A stretch of 64,000 nt of DNA from Bradyrhizobium sp. CIAT3101. GTDB lineage: Bacteria > Pseudomonadota > Alphaproteobacteria > Rhizobiales > Xanthobacteraceae. The notes below the pieces were generated by a model. That model searched no databases. It was given only the letters and a program-made list of their open reading frames with translations, and was not told the origin of the DNA. Position numbers and translations under genes: made by a program. The number at the start of each line of letters is the position of its first letter. Position 1 is the first letter of the stretch. The stretch is taken from positions 3,121,001-3,185,000 of the forward strand of contig NZ_CP121634.1 of NCBI RefSeq assembly GCF_029714945.1. Reading direction: 5' to 3'. This document shows, in pieces, positions 19,657-29,194 of this stretch.

Positions 19657-20694
19657 GTGGCGAATTTCCCGGGCGATCTGCAAGTGATCGTGCCAAATCT
19701 GCACAGGCGCTATTCCGGGGTCACCGCGACCAACCGGATGGTGGCGCCGCGGCTGGCAAAACTCTATCGCGCCGCGTGGTTCGGATCGGACGCGCCGGAG
19801 GGGATTGCGCGGCTGGGCGTCGCCGATGTCCTGAAACTATGGCGCCGCAAGTCGCCCCTGATCTGGCATGCGCGCCGCAACAACGAGATGATCGCGGGCG
19901 TCGCGTTGCGCGCGCTCGGCTGGCCGCTCAAGCTGGTGTTCACCTCGGCGGCGCAGCGGCATCACAGCTGGATCACGCGCTGGCTGATCCGGCAGATGGA
20001 CGCGATCATCGCGACATCGGACATCTCGGCCTCGTTCCTCAAAGTCAAAGCGACGGTGATCCCGCACGGCGTCGATACCGACGTCTATGCGCCGCCGGTC
20101 GATCGCGCCGCGGCGTTCGCGGAAGCCGCGCTGCCCGGTCGTTACGCCGTCGGCTGCTTCGGCCGCGTGCGTGCGCAGAAGGGCACCGATGTGTTCGTCG
20201 ATGCGATGTGCCGATTGCTGCCGCGCTATCCGGATTTCACGGCCGTGATCGTCGGACAAGTCACGGCCGAGCAGACGCCCTTCGCCAACGATCTGAAGAA
20301 GCGCATCGAGGCAGCCGGCTTGCAATCGCGCATCGTCATCACCGGCGAGCTGCCGATCGAAGACGTGCAGCGCTGGTATCAGCGGTTGACGATCTACGCC
20401 TTCACCTCGCGCAACGAAGGCTTTGGCCTGACGCTGATCGAGGCAATGGCAGCCGGCAGCGCGCTGGTCGCCACCCGCGCTGGAGCTGCCGAGCTCGTGG
20501 TCGAGGACGGCGTGAGCGGCGTGCTGATACCGACCGGTGATGCGGAGGCGCTGGCTGTAGCGCTCGAGCCGCTGATGCGCGACGTGGCTCTGGCGACCAC
20601 GATGGGCGAGCAGGGGCGGGCGCGGGTGCTCGCCAAGTTCAGCCTTAATGCCGAGGCGGCGCGGATCGGCGAGGTCTATCGTCCGTTGCTCTGA
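19657..20694 (+). CDS. Glycosyltransferase family 4
   Basis: 345 residues from a GTG at 19657 that has GGAG six bases upstream; the frame runs back to 19570 but the extra residues are not family-like. The C-terminal half has the GT4 donor-binding pattern: VGCFGRVRAQKGTDVFVDA, then FTSRNEGFGLTLIEAMAAG with the conserved Glu residues. The N-terminal YSGVTATNR segment suggests a core LPS transferase. GT4 enzymes are GT-B fold and retaining. Donor and acceptor sugars are not known. Confidence 0.88.
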   Translation: MANFPGDLQVIVPNLHRRYSGVTATNRMVAPRLAKLYRAAWFGSDAPEGIARLGVADVLKLWRRKSPLIWHARRNNEMIAGVALRALGWPLKLVFTSAAQRHHSWITRWLIRQMDAIIATSDISASFLKVKATVIPHGVDTDVYAPPVDRAAAFAEAALPGRYAVGCFGRVRAQKGTDVFVDAMCRLLPRYPDFTAVIVGQVTAEQTPFANDLKKRIEAAGLQSRIVITGELPIEDVQRWYQRLTIYAFTSRNEGFGLTLIEAMAAGSALVATRAGAAELVVEDGVSGVLIPTGDAEALAVALEPLMRDVALATTMGEQGRARVLAKFSLNAEAARIGEVYRPLL

Positions 20695-20901
20695 TTGAGC
20701 GCGGACAAAAACGTGAAAACAACCCCATGCACAGTAGCGCGTGCCGGCGGCATCAATAGCTCGTCAGTGCTGGGGTAATACGATTGCGGATTTTACGAAA
20801 TTTATTTGACTCGTCGGGCAAAACACCTTTAGACAGTCATGATCGCAAAAGTTGTGTGCCGTCGGGCACCTCTCGCGCTCATGTTGCGCGCAGAGACTTT
20901 G

Positions 20902-20940
20902 TTCCCGTCTTGGGAATTTGAATTGATCCCATTTTGGGAA
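20902..20940. promoter_or_regulatory. Two inverted-repeat operators upstream of higB
   Basis: TTCCC-gtctt-GGGAA (20902-20916) and a near copy ATCCC-atttt-GGGAA (20926-20940) have centres 24 bases apart. The second ends six bases before the higB ATG. Paired palindromes in this place are typical autoregulatory sites for a HigA-type antitoxin repressor. The TCCC/GGGA arms are shared and the spacers are the same length. Binding has not been shown. Confidence 0.6.
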
Positions 20941-20946
20941 CGTGCT

Positions 20947-21249
20947 ATGGCAATGAACGTAATTGCTAGAAGGGCACTCAAGGCCTTCTGGGAGCGATAC
21001 CCCCAAGCGGAGACGCCGCTGGGTACTTGGTACGAAATCGTTTCCAAGGGGGACTGGAAGAGCCCGGCAGACCTCAAACAGGCATTTGGAAACAACGTGG
21101 ACTTTGTTGGAGACAACAGAGCTATCTTCGACATCGGCGGCAACAAGTATCGCCTAGTGGTTCATTTCTCCTACAAGTTCAAAAAGGCCCTCATCAAGTT
21201 TGTCGGCACGCACGAAGAGTACGATGGAATAGACGCGGAGACGGTGTGA
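20947..21249 (+). CDS. higB: HigB-family type II toxin
   Basis: 100 residues from the ATG at 20947 (GGGAA six bases upstream); a second ATG is at 20953. The pattern MNVIARRALKAFWERYP, GDWKSPADLKQAFG, VDFVGDNRAIFDIGGNKYRLVV and KFVGTHEEYDGID is that of the HigB/RelE-like mRNA interferase group, which cuts translated mRNA at the ribosome. The stop overlaps the higA start by one base. The DNA is visibly more A+T rich than the flanking LPS genes, a sign of acquisition. Confidence 0.9.
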   Translation: MAMNVIARRALKAFWERYPQAETPLGTWYEIVSKGDWKSPADLKQAFGNNVDFVGDNRAIFDIGGNKYRLVVHFSYKFKKALIKFVGTHEEYDGIDAETV

Positions 21250-21632
21250 TGATGGACGTAAGGCCCCTTCACAATGAACACGACTATGACTGGGCGATCC
21301 GCGAAGTATCTCGTTATTTCGAGGTCGAGCCAACGCCCGGCACGCCCGACGGTGATCGATTCGAAGTTTTGTCGTCGCTCATCAAGGAGTACGAAGACAA
21401 TCACTTCGCAACCACTCACGGCGATCCAGTCGACGTTCTCCATTTCGCAATCGAGTCCATGGGACGATCGCAAGCAGAATTGGCGGCTCTGATTGGACGC
21501 AATCGGGCATCCGAAATCTTGAATCGCGTCCGTCCACTGACATTGGAAATGATCCGCACCATTGCCAAGGAATGGAGCATTCCAATTGGTGCTCTGACGG
21601 CTCAATATGAGCTTGGGCGCGCATATGGTTAG
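21249..21632 (+). CDS. higA: HigA-family antitoxin
   Basis: 127 residues. ATG codons at 21249 and 21252 both work, and the first shares its A with the toxin stop, showing translational coupling. The C-terminal half has a Xre-type helix-turn-helix (SQAELAALIGRNRASEILNRVR followed by LTLEMIRTIA), and the N-terminal half holds the acidic DYDWAIREVSRYFE segment expected for toxin neutralisation. HigA should bind HigB and repress the operon through the palindromes at 20902-20940. Its stop overlaps the convergent gmhB stop. Confidence 0.9.
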   Translation: MMDVRPLHNEHDYDWAIREVSRYFEVEPTPGTPDGDRFEVLSSLIKEYEDNHFATTHGDPVDVLHFAIESMGRSQAELAALIGRNRASEILNRVRPLTLEMIRTIAKEWSIPIGALTAQYELGRAYG

Positions 21633-22174
21633 TCGGGTGCGCTGACTGGGCCACTCAAGCTACTGATCACCTCAGCCACGAACGCATCGAGGTCGCCGCC
21701 TTCGAAGAGAAAGCCCGGCAGTCCAAGCGCCTTGCCGGCTTCGAGATCCCTCGGCTGATCTCCGATGACGAAACTGCCGTCGAGCTGCACGGGCCAGTGC
21801 TGGATGAGATCGCGCAACATGCCGGGCGCCGGCTTGCGCCAGTCGTGCTCCCTGCTGTAGGCGGCGACCGTTCCCTGCGGATGATACGGACAGAAGCGGA
21901 TGTCATCGATCCCGGCGCCGTCGCGGGCGAGCTCGTCGCGCATCCAGCCGTGCAATGCGTTCACATCGGCTTCGCTGTAGAGGCCGCGCGCGACGCCGGA
22001 CTGGTTGGTGAAGACGAACACCCAATAGCCGGCTTCGTTGAGGCGGCGAATGGCCCTGGCGACGTTTTCCGTCCAACGGATGCGATCTCGCGTGCCGATA
22101 TAGCCATCGTCGAGGTTGATGACGCCGTCGCGATCGAGGAATGCGGCGGGCTTCGCCGCGCGGCCGTCAGACAT
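21629..22174 (-). CDS. gmhB: D,D-heptose 1,7-bisphosphate phosphatase-like HAD protein
   Basis: 181 residues from the ATG at 22174 with AAGGA seven bases upstream. HAD motifs are FLDRDGVIN (nucleophile Asp14, acid Asp16), VFTNQSGVARG, and KPAPGM. The enzyme removes the C7 phosphate from heptose bisphosphate on the way to ADP-heptose for LPS core. In E. coli GmhB a zinc loop uses Cys92, His94, Cys107 and Cys109; here the loop reads CPYHP...SREHDWRKP, so three of the four ligands are replaced. The start overlaps the waaF stop by eight bases. Confidence 0.88.
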   Translation of the reverse strand: MSDGRAAKPAAFLDRDGVINLDDGYIGTRDRIRWTENVARAIRRLNEAGYWVFVFTNQSGVARGLYSEADVNALHGWMRDELARDGAGIDDIRFCPYHPQGTVAAYSREHDWRKPAPGMLRDLIQHWPVQLDGSFVIGDQPRDLEAGKALGLPGFLFEGGDLDAFVAEVISSLSGPVSAPD

Positions 22175-23237
22175 TTGCACGTCCTTGCGTCCTTGCCAGC
22201 ACGTCTCTTGCGATCTCGACGACCTCCGACGCCGCGATATCCCGCATGCAGCGGTGGTCGTTCATTTTGCAGATCGTGCTCTGGCAGGGCTGGCAGGCGA
22301 GCACGCTCTTGGTCTGGACCACGGTCGCGGCGAGGCCGTTGAGCGGGGCCCAGAGATAGGGGCTGGTCGGGCCGAAGATGCCCATGGTGGGCGTGTCGAG
22401 CGCGGCCGCGATATGCATCAGGCCCGAATCGTTCGAGATCGCGACACCGGCCGCGGCCATGGCGAGAACGCCGTTGCGCAGATCATTGCCGGTGAGATCG
22501 CGGACGCGCGGGCCACCGGCCGCGACGATCTCCTGGGCGAGGCCCTTTTCCGCGGGACCGCCGACCACCCAGACCTCCAGCCCGCGCTCAACCAGCAGGC
22601 GGGCGGCCTCCGGATAATAGGTCCAGCGTTTCGACACCCCGACCGAGCCTGGCGCGAGCGCCACGGCGGCTCCGGCGCTGAGGCCGTTGGCCTGGCGCCA
22701 GCGGGCGATCTCGTCAGCAGGGACCCGCAATTGCGGAACCGGCCATTCCGGCGGCAGGGGCGCGCCGTCGGGCTGGGCCAGCGCGGCGTTCTTGTCGATG
22801 AAGCGGGGCAGCTTCTTCTCGCCCCAGCGCCAGCGGTTGAGCAGGCCGAACCGGAACTCGCCGACGAAGCCGACCCGTTCCGGGATGCCGGCCAGCGCCG
22901 GCGCAATGGCAGCCTTCCAGGTCCGGGGCAGCACCAGGGCGGTGCCGTAGTTCCGCTCACGCAGGAGCCGGGCGAGGCCAAGCTGGCGCCCGACGGCAAG
23001 GCGGCTGCGGGGCAGGTCCCAGACGAGCCCAGCGCGCACGCCGGGCATGTAGTCGACCAGGGGCGCGCACAGCGACGTGGTCAGGAGATCGACCGGCCGA
23101 TTCGGCCATCGCTCCTTCAGCACACGCACGACGGTGTGATTCCGGACGAAATCGCCGATCCACATATAAGGGACGATCAGGATCGGGCTCGTGTCGCTCC
23201 GATCCTCATTTCCGCCAAATTGCGAATCGCTGTTCAT
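22167..23237 (-). CDS. waaF: ADP-heptose:LPS heptosyltransferase (GT9)
   Basis: 356 residues. ILIVPYMWIGDFV matches the N-terminal GT9 motif, VALAPGSVGVSKRW the phosphate-binding region, and AAAGVAISNDSGLMHIAAALDTPTMGIFGPTSP the ADP-heptose site, all typical of heptosyltransferase II. A Cys-rich stretch (CQPCQSTICKMNDHRC) near the C-terminus also fits WaaF. It adds an L-glycero-D-manno-heptose to the inner core at the cytoplasmic face. It overlaps gmhB downstream and is divergent from hldD. Confidence 0.92.
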   Translation of the reverse strand: MNSDSQFGGNEDRSDTSPILIVPYMWIGDFVRNHTVVRVLKERWPNRPVDLLTTSLCAPLVDYMPGVRAGLVWDLPRSRLAVGRQLGLARLLRERNYGTALVLPRTWKAAIAPALAGIPERVGFVGEFRFGLLNRWRWGEKKLPRFIDKNAALAQPDGAPLPPEWPVPQLRVPADEIARWRQANGLSAGAAVALAPGSVGVSKRWTYYPEAARLLVERGLEVWVVGGPAEKGLAQEIVAAGGPRVRDLTGNDLRNGVLAMAAAGVAISNDSGLMHIAAALDTPTMGIFGPTSPYLWAPLNGLAATVVQTKSVLACQPCQSTICKMNDHRCMRDIAASEVVEIARDVLARTQGRANV

Positions 23238-23410
23238 TCGTTAATTGTGCCGCGGGCGCCCTGATGTGGCGGTTCGGTTAGCCGCTCCGGGCCGGCAGGT
23301 AAAGCGGGCAGAAGCGCGAGCCGCGAGCGTCAGGCCCAAAATGCTTACACTTTGGTAGATGATGCGCTAGGGCAGGTATCGGGCAGCGAAGATCGGGCAG
23401 GGTGGTTGGA

Positions 23411-24391
23411 ATGTTGCTGGTGACCGGCGGAGCCGGTTTTATCGGATCGAATGTCGTGGCCGCGCTCAACGACGCGGGCCGCAGCGACGTCGTGATCTGC
23501 GATCTCCTGGGCAGCGACGGCAAATGGCGCAATCTCGCCAAGCGGCAGCTTGTGGATATCGTTCCGCCGGCCGAGCTTGCCGACTGGCTGAAGGGGCGCA
23601 AGCTCGACGCCGTGATCCATCTCGGAGCGATTTCCGAGACCACCGCGACCGACGGCGATCTGGTGATCGAGACCAATTTCCGCCTCTCGATGCGCCTGCT
23701 CGACTGGTGCACGGCCAACGCCGTGCCGTTGATCTACGCCTCGTCGGCCGCGACCTATGGCGACGGTACGGAAGGTTTCGACGACGACGCCTCGCTGCCG
23801 GCACTGAAGAAGCTGCGGCCGATGAATCTCTACGGCTGGAGCAAGCAGCTGTTCGATCTCGCGGTCGCCGGGCGCGTCGCGAACGGCGATTCCCTGCCGC
23901 CGCAATGGGCGGGCCTGAAGTTCTTCAACGTGTTCGGCCCGAACGAATACCACAAGGGCATGATGATGAGCGTGCTGGCGCGTCGCTTCGACGACGTCAA
24001 GGCGGGCCGCGTCGTGCAGCTGTTCAAGTCGCATCGCGACGGCATCGCCGACGGCGACCAGCGTCGCGATTTCATCTATGTCGACGACGTCGTGCGCGTG
24101 ATCCTGTGGCTGCTGGCGACGCCTGCGGTGTCGGGGCTGTTCAATGTCGGCACCGGCAAGGCGCGGAGCTTCAAGGATCTGATGCTCGCGACCTATGCTG
24201 CGCTCGGTACGAAGGCCAACATCGAATACATTGACATGCCCGAGCAGATCCGCGGCAGCTATCAATATTTCACCGAGAGCAAGGTCGATCGTCTCCACCG
24301 CGCCGGCTATAACGGCGGCTTCACGACGCTCGAGGACGCAGTGAAGGCCTATGTCGGGGACTATCTCGACCGGCCCGACCGTTTCCGATAA
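23411..24391 (+). CDS. hldD: ADP-L-glycero-D-manno-heptose 6-epimerase
   Basis: 326 residues from the ATG at 23411; a GTG at 23402 is also in frame. The site VTGGAGFIGSNVVAAL binds NADP, HLGAISETTATDGDLV is the HldD-specific segment, and the catalytic Tyr-x3-Lys lies in NLYGWSKQLFD. FFNVFGPNEYHKGMMMSV is a strong family mark. The enzyme converts ADP-D,D-heptose to ADP-L,D-heptose, the last step before WaaF. It is 22 bases upstream of hldE. Confidence 0.95.
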   Translation: MLLVTGGAGFIGSNVVAALNDAGRSDVVICDLLGSDGKWRNLAKRQLVDIVPPAELADWLKGRKLDAVIHLGAISETTATDGDLVIETNFRLSMRLLDWCTANAVPLIYASSAATYGDGTEGFDDDASLPALKKLRPMNLYGWSKQLFDLAVAGRVANGDSLPPQWAGLKFFNVFGPNEYHKGMMMSVLARRFDDVKAGRVVQLFKSHRDGIADGDQRRDFIYVDDVVRVILWLLATPAVSGLFNVGTGKARSFKDLMLATYAALGTKANIEYIDMPEQIRGSYQYFTESKVDRLHRAGYNGGFTTLEDAVKAYVGDYLDRPDRFR

Positions 24392-24413
24392 GGCCCCAAG
24401 GATCTGAGGCCCA

Positions 24414-25904
24414 ATGACCATGCCGACGCCCATTCTCGATTTCGATGCCCTCGCGCAAGCCATCTCCGGCCGCACGGTGCTTTGCATCGGCGACATCATG
24501 CTGGACGAGTTCGTCTACGGCGAGGTGTCGCGGATTTCGCCGGAAGCGCCGACGCCGGTCATCGCGGCCCAGCGCAGCGAGATCCATATCGGCGGTGCCG
24601 GCAACGTCGCGCGCAATATCGCTTCGCTCGGTGCGCGCTGTATCTTCGTCGGCCTCGTCGGCGAGGACGATGCGGGCGCGCGACTCAAGGCCGCGCTGGC
24701 GGACCATGCCGGCATCGACAGCGCGCTGGTGTGCGATCCGTCGCGGCCGACCACGCGAAAGGTGCGCTTCGTCTCCGAGCATTTCTCCACACACATGCTG
24801 CGCGCGGATTGGGAGCAGGCGGTAGCGGCCTCCGACGAGATCGAGACGAAGCTGATCGAGGCGATCGTGCCGCAGATCGCGCGCGCCGATATCGTGCTGC
24901 TGTCCGACTACGCCAAGGGCGTGCTGACCGCGCGCGTGATCCGCCATACCATCGACGCCGCGCGAAAGCTCGGCAAGCCCGTGATCGTCGATCCCAAGAG
25001 CCTGAACTGGGCGATCTATCGCGGCGCCACGCTGCTCACGCCCAACCGCAAGGAATTCTCGGAAGCCACCCGCAGCCGTGCCGACACGCCGCAGAGCATC
25101 GTCGATGCCAGCGAGGACGTGATGCGGCTCGCCGATTGCGAGGCGATCCTGGTCACGCAGGGCGAGCACGGCATGACGCTGGTGCCGCGCAAGGGCGAGG
25201 CCGTCCATGTTCCGGCTTTCCCGGTGAAGGTGCGCGACGTCTCCGGCGCCGGCGACACCGTCGCCGCCGCGCTCGCGGTCTCGCGCGCGGCGGGGGCGGA
25301 TTGGGATACGGCGCTGCGCATGGCGAGTGCGGCGGCCGCGGTCGCGGTCGGCAAGCAGGGCACTGCGAGCGTGAGCGCCGACGAGCTGCGGCGAAAGATC
25401 CTGCCGCATGCCTATCTCGCCGCCGAGGAGAAGGTCGTGAGCGCGCCCGGCGCGCTCGAGGCCCAACTCGCCGAATGGAAGGGCGAGGGGCTGCGCGTCG
25501 GCTTCACCAATGGCTGCTTCGACATCCTGCATCCCGGCCACGTCAAGGTTCTGACCGCGGCGCGCGCCGCCTGCGACCGGCTGATCGTCGGTCTCAACAG
25601 CGACGCCTCGGTGCAGCGGCTGAAGGGCGCGGATCGTCCGGTCCAGGACGAGCGCGCGCGTGCCGAAGTGCTCGCCGCACTCGAAGCCGTCGATCTCGTC
25701 GTGATCTTCGAGCAGGACACGCCGATCGACCTGATCACGCGCATCACGCCGAGCGTTCTGGTGAAGGGCGGCGACTACACCCGCGAGCAGGTGGTCGGCC
25801 ACGAGGTCGTCGAAGCCGCCGGCGGGGTGGTCGTGCTGGTCGACATCCTGAAGGGTTTCAGCACGACCGCGTTGGTTCATCGCGCGCGCGGAGAGACGAA
25901 GTGA
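24414..25904 (+). CDS. hldE: Bifunctional heptose 7-phosphate kinase / heptose 1-phosphate adenylyltransferase
   Basis: 496 residues, slightly longer than the E. coli enzyme. The first 320 residues form a ribokinase-type kinase ([50 protein letters not shown]). The last 150 form a nucleotidyltransferase with [15 protein letters not shown] containing the H-x-G-H motif and an ISSTT-like end. It carries out steps before and after GmhB in ADP-heptose synthesis. GAGG lies upstream of the ATG. The stop overlaps the next gene by GTGA. Confidence 0.96.
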   Translation: MTMPTPILDFDALAQAISGRTVLCIGDIMLDEFVYGEVSRISPEAPTPVIAAQRSEIHIGGAGNVARNIASLGARCIFVGLVGEDDAGARLKAALADHAGIDSALVCDPSRPTTRKVRFVSEHFSTHMLRADWEQAVAASDEIETKLIEAIVPQIARADIVLLSDYAKGVLTARVIRHTIDAARKLGKPVIVDPKSLNWAIYRGATLLTPNRKEFSEATRSRADTPQSIVDASEDVMRLADCEAILVTQGEHGMTLVPRKGEAVHVPAFPVKVRDVSGAGDTVAAALAVSRAAGADWDTALRMASAAAAVAVGKQGTASVSADELRRKILPHAYLAAEEKVVSAPGALEAQLAEWKGEGLRVGFTNGCFDILHPGHVKVLTAARAACDRLIVGLNSDASVQRLKGADRPVQDERARAEVLAALEAVDLVVIFEQDTPIDLITRITPSVLVKGGDYTREQVVGHEVVEAAGGVVVLVDILKGFSTTALVHRARGETK

Positions 25905-27187
25905 CGGCGCTCGCGCGGGAGACGACCCTCCAGATGCTGGGGCGGCGCGTTCGAAGCCCGGCGGCCTGGGGCGAGACGGTCGACCTGTTCGCGATCCTGA
26001 CCGTGGCCTCGCTGCCCTGGTCGACCTCGCTCGTGGCGATCTTCAACGCCGCGTTCCTGGTCTGTATGGTGCCGTTTCTCGATGTCCACGCATTCCTGCA
26101 ATCGCTGAAGCGTCCGATCTCTGCGGCGCCGATCGCGCTGTTCCTGCTGGCGCTGGTGGGAACGCTGTGGTCGGACGCGGCCTGGGGCGCGCGCCTCTAT
26201 GCCGTGGGGCCGACCGTCAAGCTGCTCGTGCTTCCCGTCCTGCTCTATCATTTCGAGCGCTCGCCGCGCGGCAACTGGATGCTCATCGCCTTCCTGGCGT
26301 CCTGCGCGTTGCTGTCGGTGATGTCGTGGCTGGTCGCCTTCTATCCGGGTCTGTCGCTGAAGCCCTACGACCCGTCGGAGCGCGGTATCTTCGTCAAGAA
26401 TTATATCGATCAGAGCCAGGAATTCACGCTGTGCGCGGTCGCGCTCGCCTATCCCGTGATGATGCTGTTGCGCGAGAAGCGCTACCCGCTCGCCGGGCTG
26501 CTGATGGCACTCGCGCTGAGCTTTCTGGTCAACATGGTCTTCGTCGTGGTGTCGCGCACCGCGCTCGTGACCGTGCCGATCATGCTCGCCGTGTTCGCGC
26601 TGCTTCATTTGAGATGGCGCAGCATCGCGATCATCTCTGCCGCCCTGATCGCCGGCGCGGCGGTCGCCTGGCAGGCCTCGCCGCAATTGCGCAAGACCGC
26701 GGACACCTTTGTCAGCGACTACCAACTCTACACCCAGCGCAATATTCCAACGTCAATGGGCGAGCGTCTTGAATTTTGGCGGCATGCCGCTCGGTTTTTC
26801 GTGCAGGCTCCGCTTGTGGGGCATGGTACCGGTTCTACGCAGGGATTGTTCGAGAGAGCCGCGAAAGAACCCTCATGGGTTCCAGGCGTCAGGGTCTTTC
26901 CGAATCCGCATAACCAGACGCTGCATGTCGCCGTGCAATGGGGCCTCGTCGGCATCGCCGTTCTCTACGCGATCTGGATTTCCCATTTCCTGCTGTTTCG
27001 CGGCGACGGGTTCGCCAGATGGATCGGCTTGCTGGTGGTGGTCCAGAACGTCTTCACCTCGCTGTTCAACTCGCATCTGTTCGATTTCCACGAGGGCTGG
27101 ATGTACGTCATCGGCGTGGGCGTTGCCGGCGGCATGGTGATCCGGGCGCAACGGCAAGCGGCGAAGGTGGGGGAAGCCAGTTCCTGA
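25901..27187 (+). CDS. O-antigen ligase-like membrane protein
   Basis: 428 residues from a GTG at 25901 that overlaps the hldE stop by four bases (GTGA), with GGAGAG upstream. The same frame is open far upstream inside hldE, but that part is only a shadow. About ten to twelve hydrophobic segments are visible. [14 protein letters not shown] and a periplasmic loop with [18 protein letters not shown] match the O-antigen ligase/polymerase (WaaL/Wzy, PF04932) family. It would join O-chain to lipid A-core or polymerise repeats at the outer face of the inner membrane. Coupling to hldE favours a ligase role. Confidence 0.82.
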   Translation: MTALARETTLQMLGRRVRSPAAWGETVDLFAILTVASLPWSTSLVAIFNAAFLVCMVPFLDVHAFLQSLKRPISAAPIALFLLALVGTLWSDAAWGARLYAVGPTVKLLVLPVLLYHFERSPRGNWMLIAFLASCALLSVMSWLVAFYPGLSLKPYDPSERGIFVKNYIDQSQEFTLCAVALAYPVMMLLREKRYPLAGLLMALALSFLVNMVFVVVSRTALVTVPIMLAVFALLHLRWRSIAIISAALIAGAAVAWQASPQLRKTADTFVSDYQLYTQRNIPTSMGERLEFWRHAARFFVQAPLVGHGTGSTQGLFERAAKEPSWVPGVRVFPNPHNQTLHVAVQWGLVGIAVLYAIWISHFLLFRGDGFARWIGLLVVVQNVFTSLFNSHLFDFHEGWMYVIGVGVAGGMVIRAQRQAAKVGEASS

Positions 27188-27271
27188 GCGATCGCGCGGC
27201 TGGCAACCGCGGCCGAGATGGGCTATCAGCGCGATCAGGTTGCATCTAACGGGATATTCATCGGTCGGCAG

Positions 27272-29194
27272 ATGACGCGTCTTTCGCATCTCACTTTGCG
27301 TAACTTCCTGATCGCGCTTCACGACCTGGTGGCGACGGCCGCGGCCCTGTTCGCTGCGTTCTATCTGCGCTTCGAGGGCGGCGCGGGCTTCACGGCCCGC
27401 TTGCCGCTGCTGCTGCAGATCCTGCCCTATTTCCTCGCCTTCAGCGTCGTCGTGTTCTACGTCTTCAACCTGACGACCACGAAGTGGCGCTTCATCTCGC
27501 TGCCCGATGCGCTGAACATCATCCGCGTCGCCACGGTGCTCACCGTCGCCCTTCTGGTGCTCGACTACATCTTCGTCGCGCCGAACGTGCACGGCGCCTT
27601 CTTTCTCGGCAAGATCACCATCGTCCTCTACTGGTTCCTGGAGATCTCCGCGCTGAGCGCATTGCGGCTGGCCTATCGCTATTTCCGCTACACCCGCGTG
27701 ATGCATCACGTCAGGACCGAAAATGCCGCGCCGACGCTCCTGATCGGGCGCACCGCCGATGCCGAGGTCGTGCTCCGCGGTATCGAGAGCGGCGCCATCA
27801 AGCATCTGCGGCCGGTCGGGGTGCTGTCGCCGTCCCGGGCCGACCTCGGCCAGCTCATCCGCAACGTGCCGGTCGTCGGCGCGATCGACGACATAGAGGA
27901 TGTCATCGCGAGCTTTGCCAAGCGCGACAAATCGATCGCCCGGGTGGTGATGACGCCGTCCGCCTTCGAGCCGGATTCGCATCCCGAATCCGTGCTGATG
28001 CGGTCGCGCCGGCTTGGCCTGATCGTCAGCCGGCTGCCGTCGCTCGAGCAGGGGGATGTGCCGCGGCTCACCTCGGTTGCGGTCGAGGACCTGCTGCTGC
28101 GGCCGAGCGAGACGATCGACTATGGGCGTCTCGAAGCCCTGATCAACGGCAAGAGCGTCATCGTTACCGGCGGCGGCGGCTCGATTGGCTCGGAGATCTG
28201 CGAGCGCGTGGTTGCGTTCGGCGCGGCGCGCCTGCTGATCGTCGAGAATTCGGAGCCGGCCCTTTATGCGGTCACCGAGACGCTCGCCGCGCGCGGTTCC
28301 GGCGCCGAGATCGAAGGCCGGATCGCCGACATCCGCGACCGCGAGCGCATCACGCGTCTGATGGCGGAGTTCAAGCCGGACATCGTGTTCCACGCCGCCG
28401 CGCTCAAGCACGTTCCGATCCTGGAGCGCGACTGGAGCGAGGGCGTCAAGACCAACATCTTCGGTTCGATCAACGTGGCCGATGCCGCGCTCGCCGCAGG
28501 CGCCGAGGCCATGGTGATGATCTCGACCGACAAGGCGATCGAGCCGGTCTCGATGCTCGGTCTGACCAAGCGTTTCGCCGAGATGTATTGCCAGGCGCTC
28601 GACCACGACCTCGTGGCGCAGGCCGGCGGCGGCAAGCCGGCGATGCGCTTCATCTCGGTCCGGTTCGGCAACGTGCTGGCCTCGAACGGATCGGTCGTGC
28701 CGAAGTTCAAGGCGCAGATCGAGGCCGGCGGTCCCGTCACCGTGACGCATCCCGACATGGTCCGCTATTTCATGACCATCCGCGAAGCCTGCGATCTCGT
28801 CATCACGGCGGCCACCCATGCGCTCGGCGCCAGGCGTTTCGACGTTTCGGTCTACGTGCTGAACATGGGCCAGCCGGTGAAGATCGTCGATCTGGCGGAA
28901 CGGATGATCCGGCTCTCGGGCCTGCAGCCCGGAATCGACATCGAGATCGTGTTCAGCGGCATGAGGCCGGGCGAGCGATTGAACGAAATCCTGTTCGCCT
29001 CCGAGGAGCCGACCGTCGATATCGGGGTCGCGGGCGTCATGGCGGCGAAGCCGAACGAGCCGCCGATGCAAACGCTGCGCAAATGGATGTCCGCGCTCGA
29101 AATCGCCATCACGCATGACGATCGCGCCACCATCAGGACCATCCTGAAGGATGCCGTTCCGGAGTTCGGCGTCAACGCGAGCGCTGCATCCTGA
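27272..29194 (+). CDS. Membrane-bound nucleotide-sugar 4,6-dehydratase/epimerase (CapD/WbpM-like)
   Basis: 640 residues from the ATG at 27272. Four N-terminal membrane helices (about 10-120) precede a CoA-binding-like domain and then an extended SDR domain with VTGGGGSIGSEICERV, the HAAALKHVPILE segment, STDKAIEPVSMLGLTKRFAEMY and RFGNVLASNGSVVPKF. This is the WbpM/CapD/PglF family, which usually makes UDP-4-keto-6-deoxy sugars from UDP-GlcNAc for O-antigen or capsule. Its 3' end overlaps the convergent GT2 gene by 23 bases. Confidence 0.92.
   Translation: MTRLSHLTLRNFLIALHDLVATAAALFAAFYLRFEGGAGFTARLPLLLQILPYFLAFSVVVFYVFNLTTTKWRFISLPDALNIIRVATVLTVALLVLDYIFVAPNVHGAFFLGKITIVLYWFLEISALSALRLAYRYFRYTRVMHHVRTENAAPTLLIGRTADAEVVLRGIESGAIKHLRPVGVLSPSRADLGQLIRNVPVVGAIDDIEDVIASFAKRDKSIARVVMTPSAFEPDSHPESVLMRSRRLGLIVSRLPSLEQGDVPRLTSVAVEDLLLRPSETIDYGRLEALINGKSVIVTGGGGSIGSEICERVVAFGAARLLIVENSEPALYAVTETLAARGSGAEIEGRIADIRDRERITRLMAEFKPDIVFHAAALKHVPILERDWSEGVKTNIFGSINVADAALAAGAEAMVMISTDKAIEPVSMLGLTKRFAEMYCQALDHDLVAQAGGGKPAMRFISVRFGNVLASNGSVVPKFKAQIEAGGPVTVTHPDMVRYFMTIREACDLVITAATHALGARRFDVSVYVLNMGQPVKIVDLAERMIRLSGLQPGIDIEIVFSGMRPGERLNEILFASEEPTVDIGVAGVMAAKPNEPPMQTLRKWMSALEIAITHDDRATIRTILKDAVPEFGVNASAAS

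Noticed and set aside
24482..25900. Extra 470 codons upstream of the O-antigen ligase-like gene in the same frame
   Set aside because: This part lies entirely within hldE in another frame; the overlap GTG at 25901 with a good ribosome site gives the real start.
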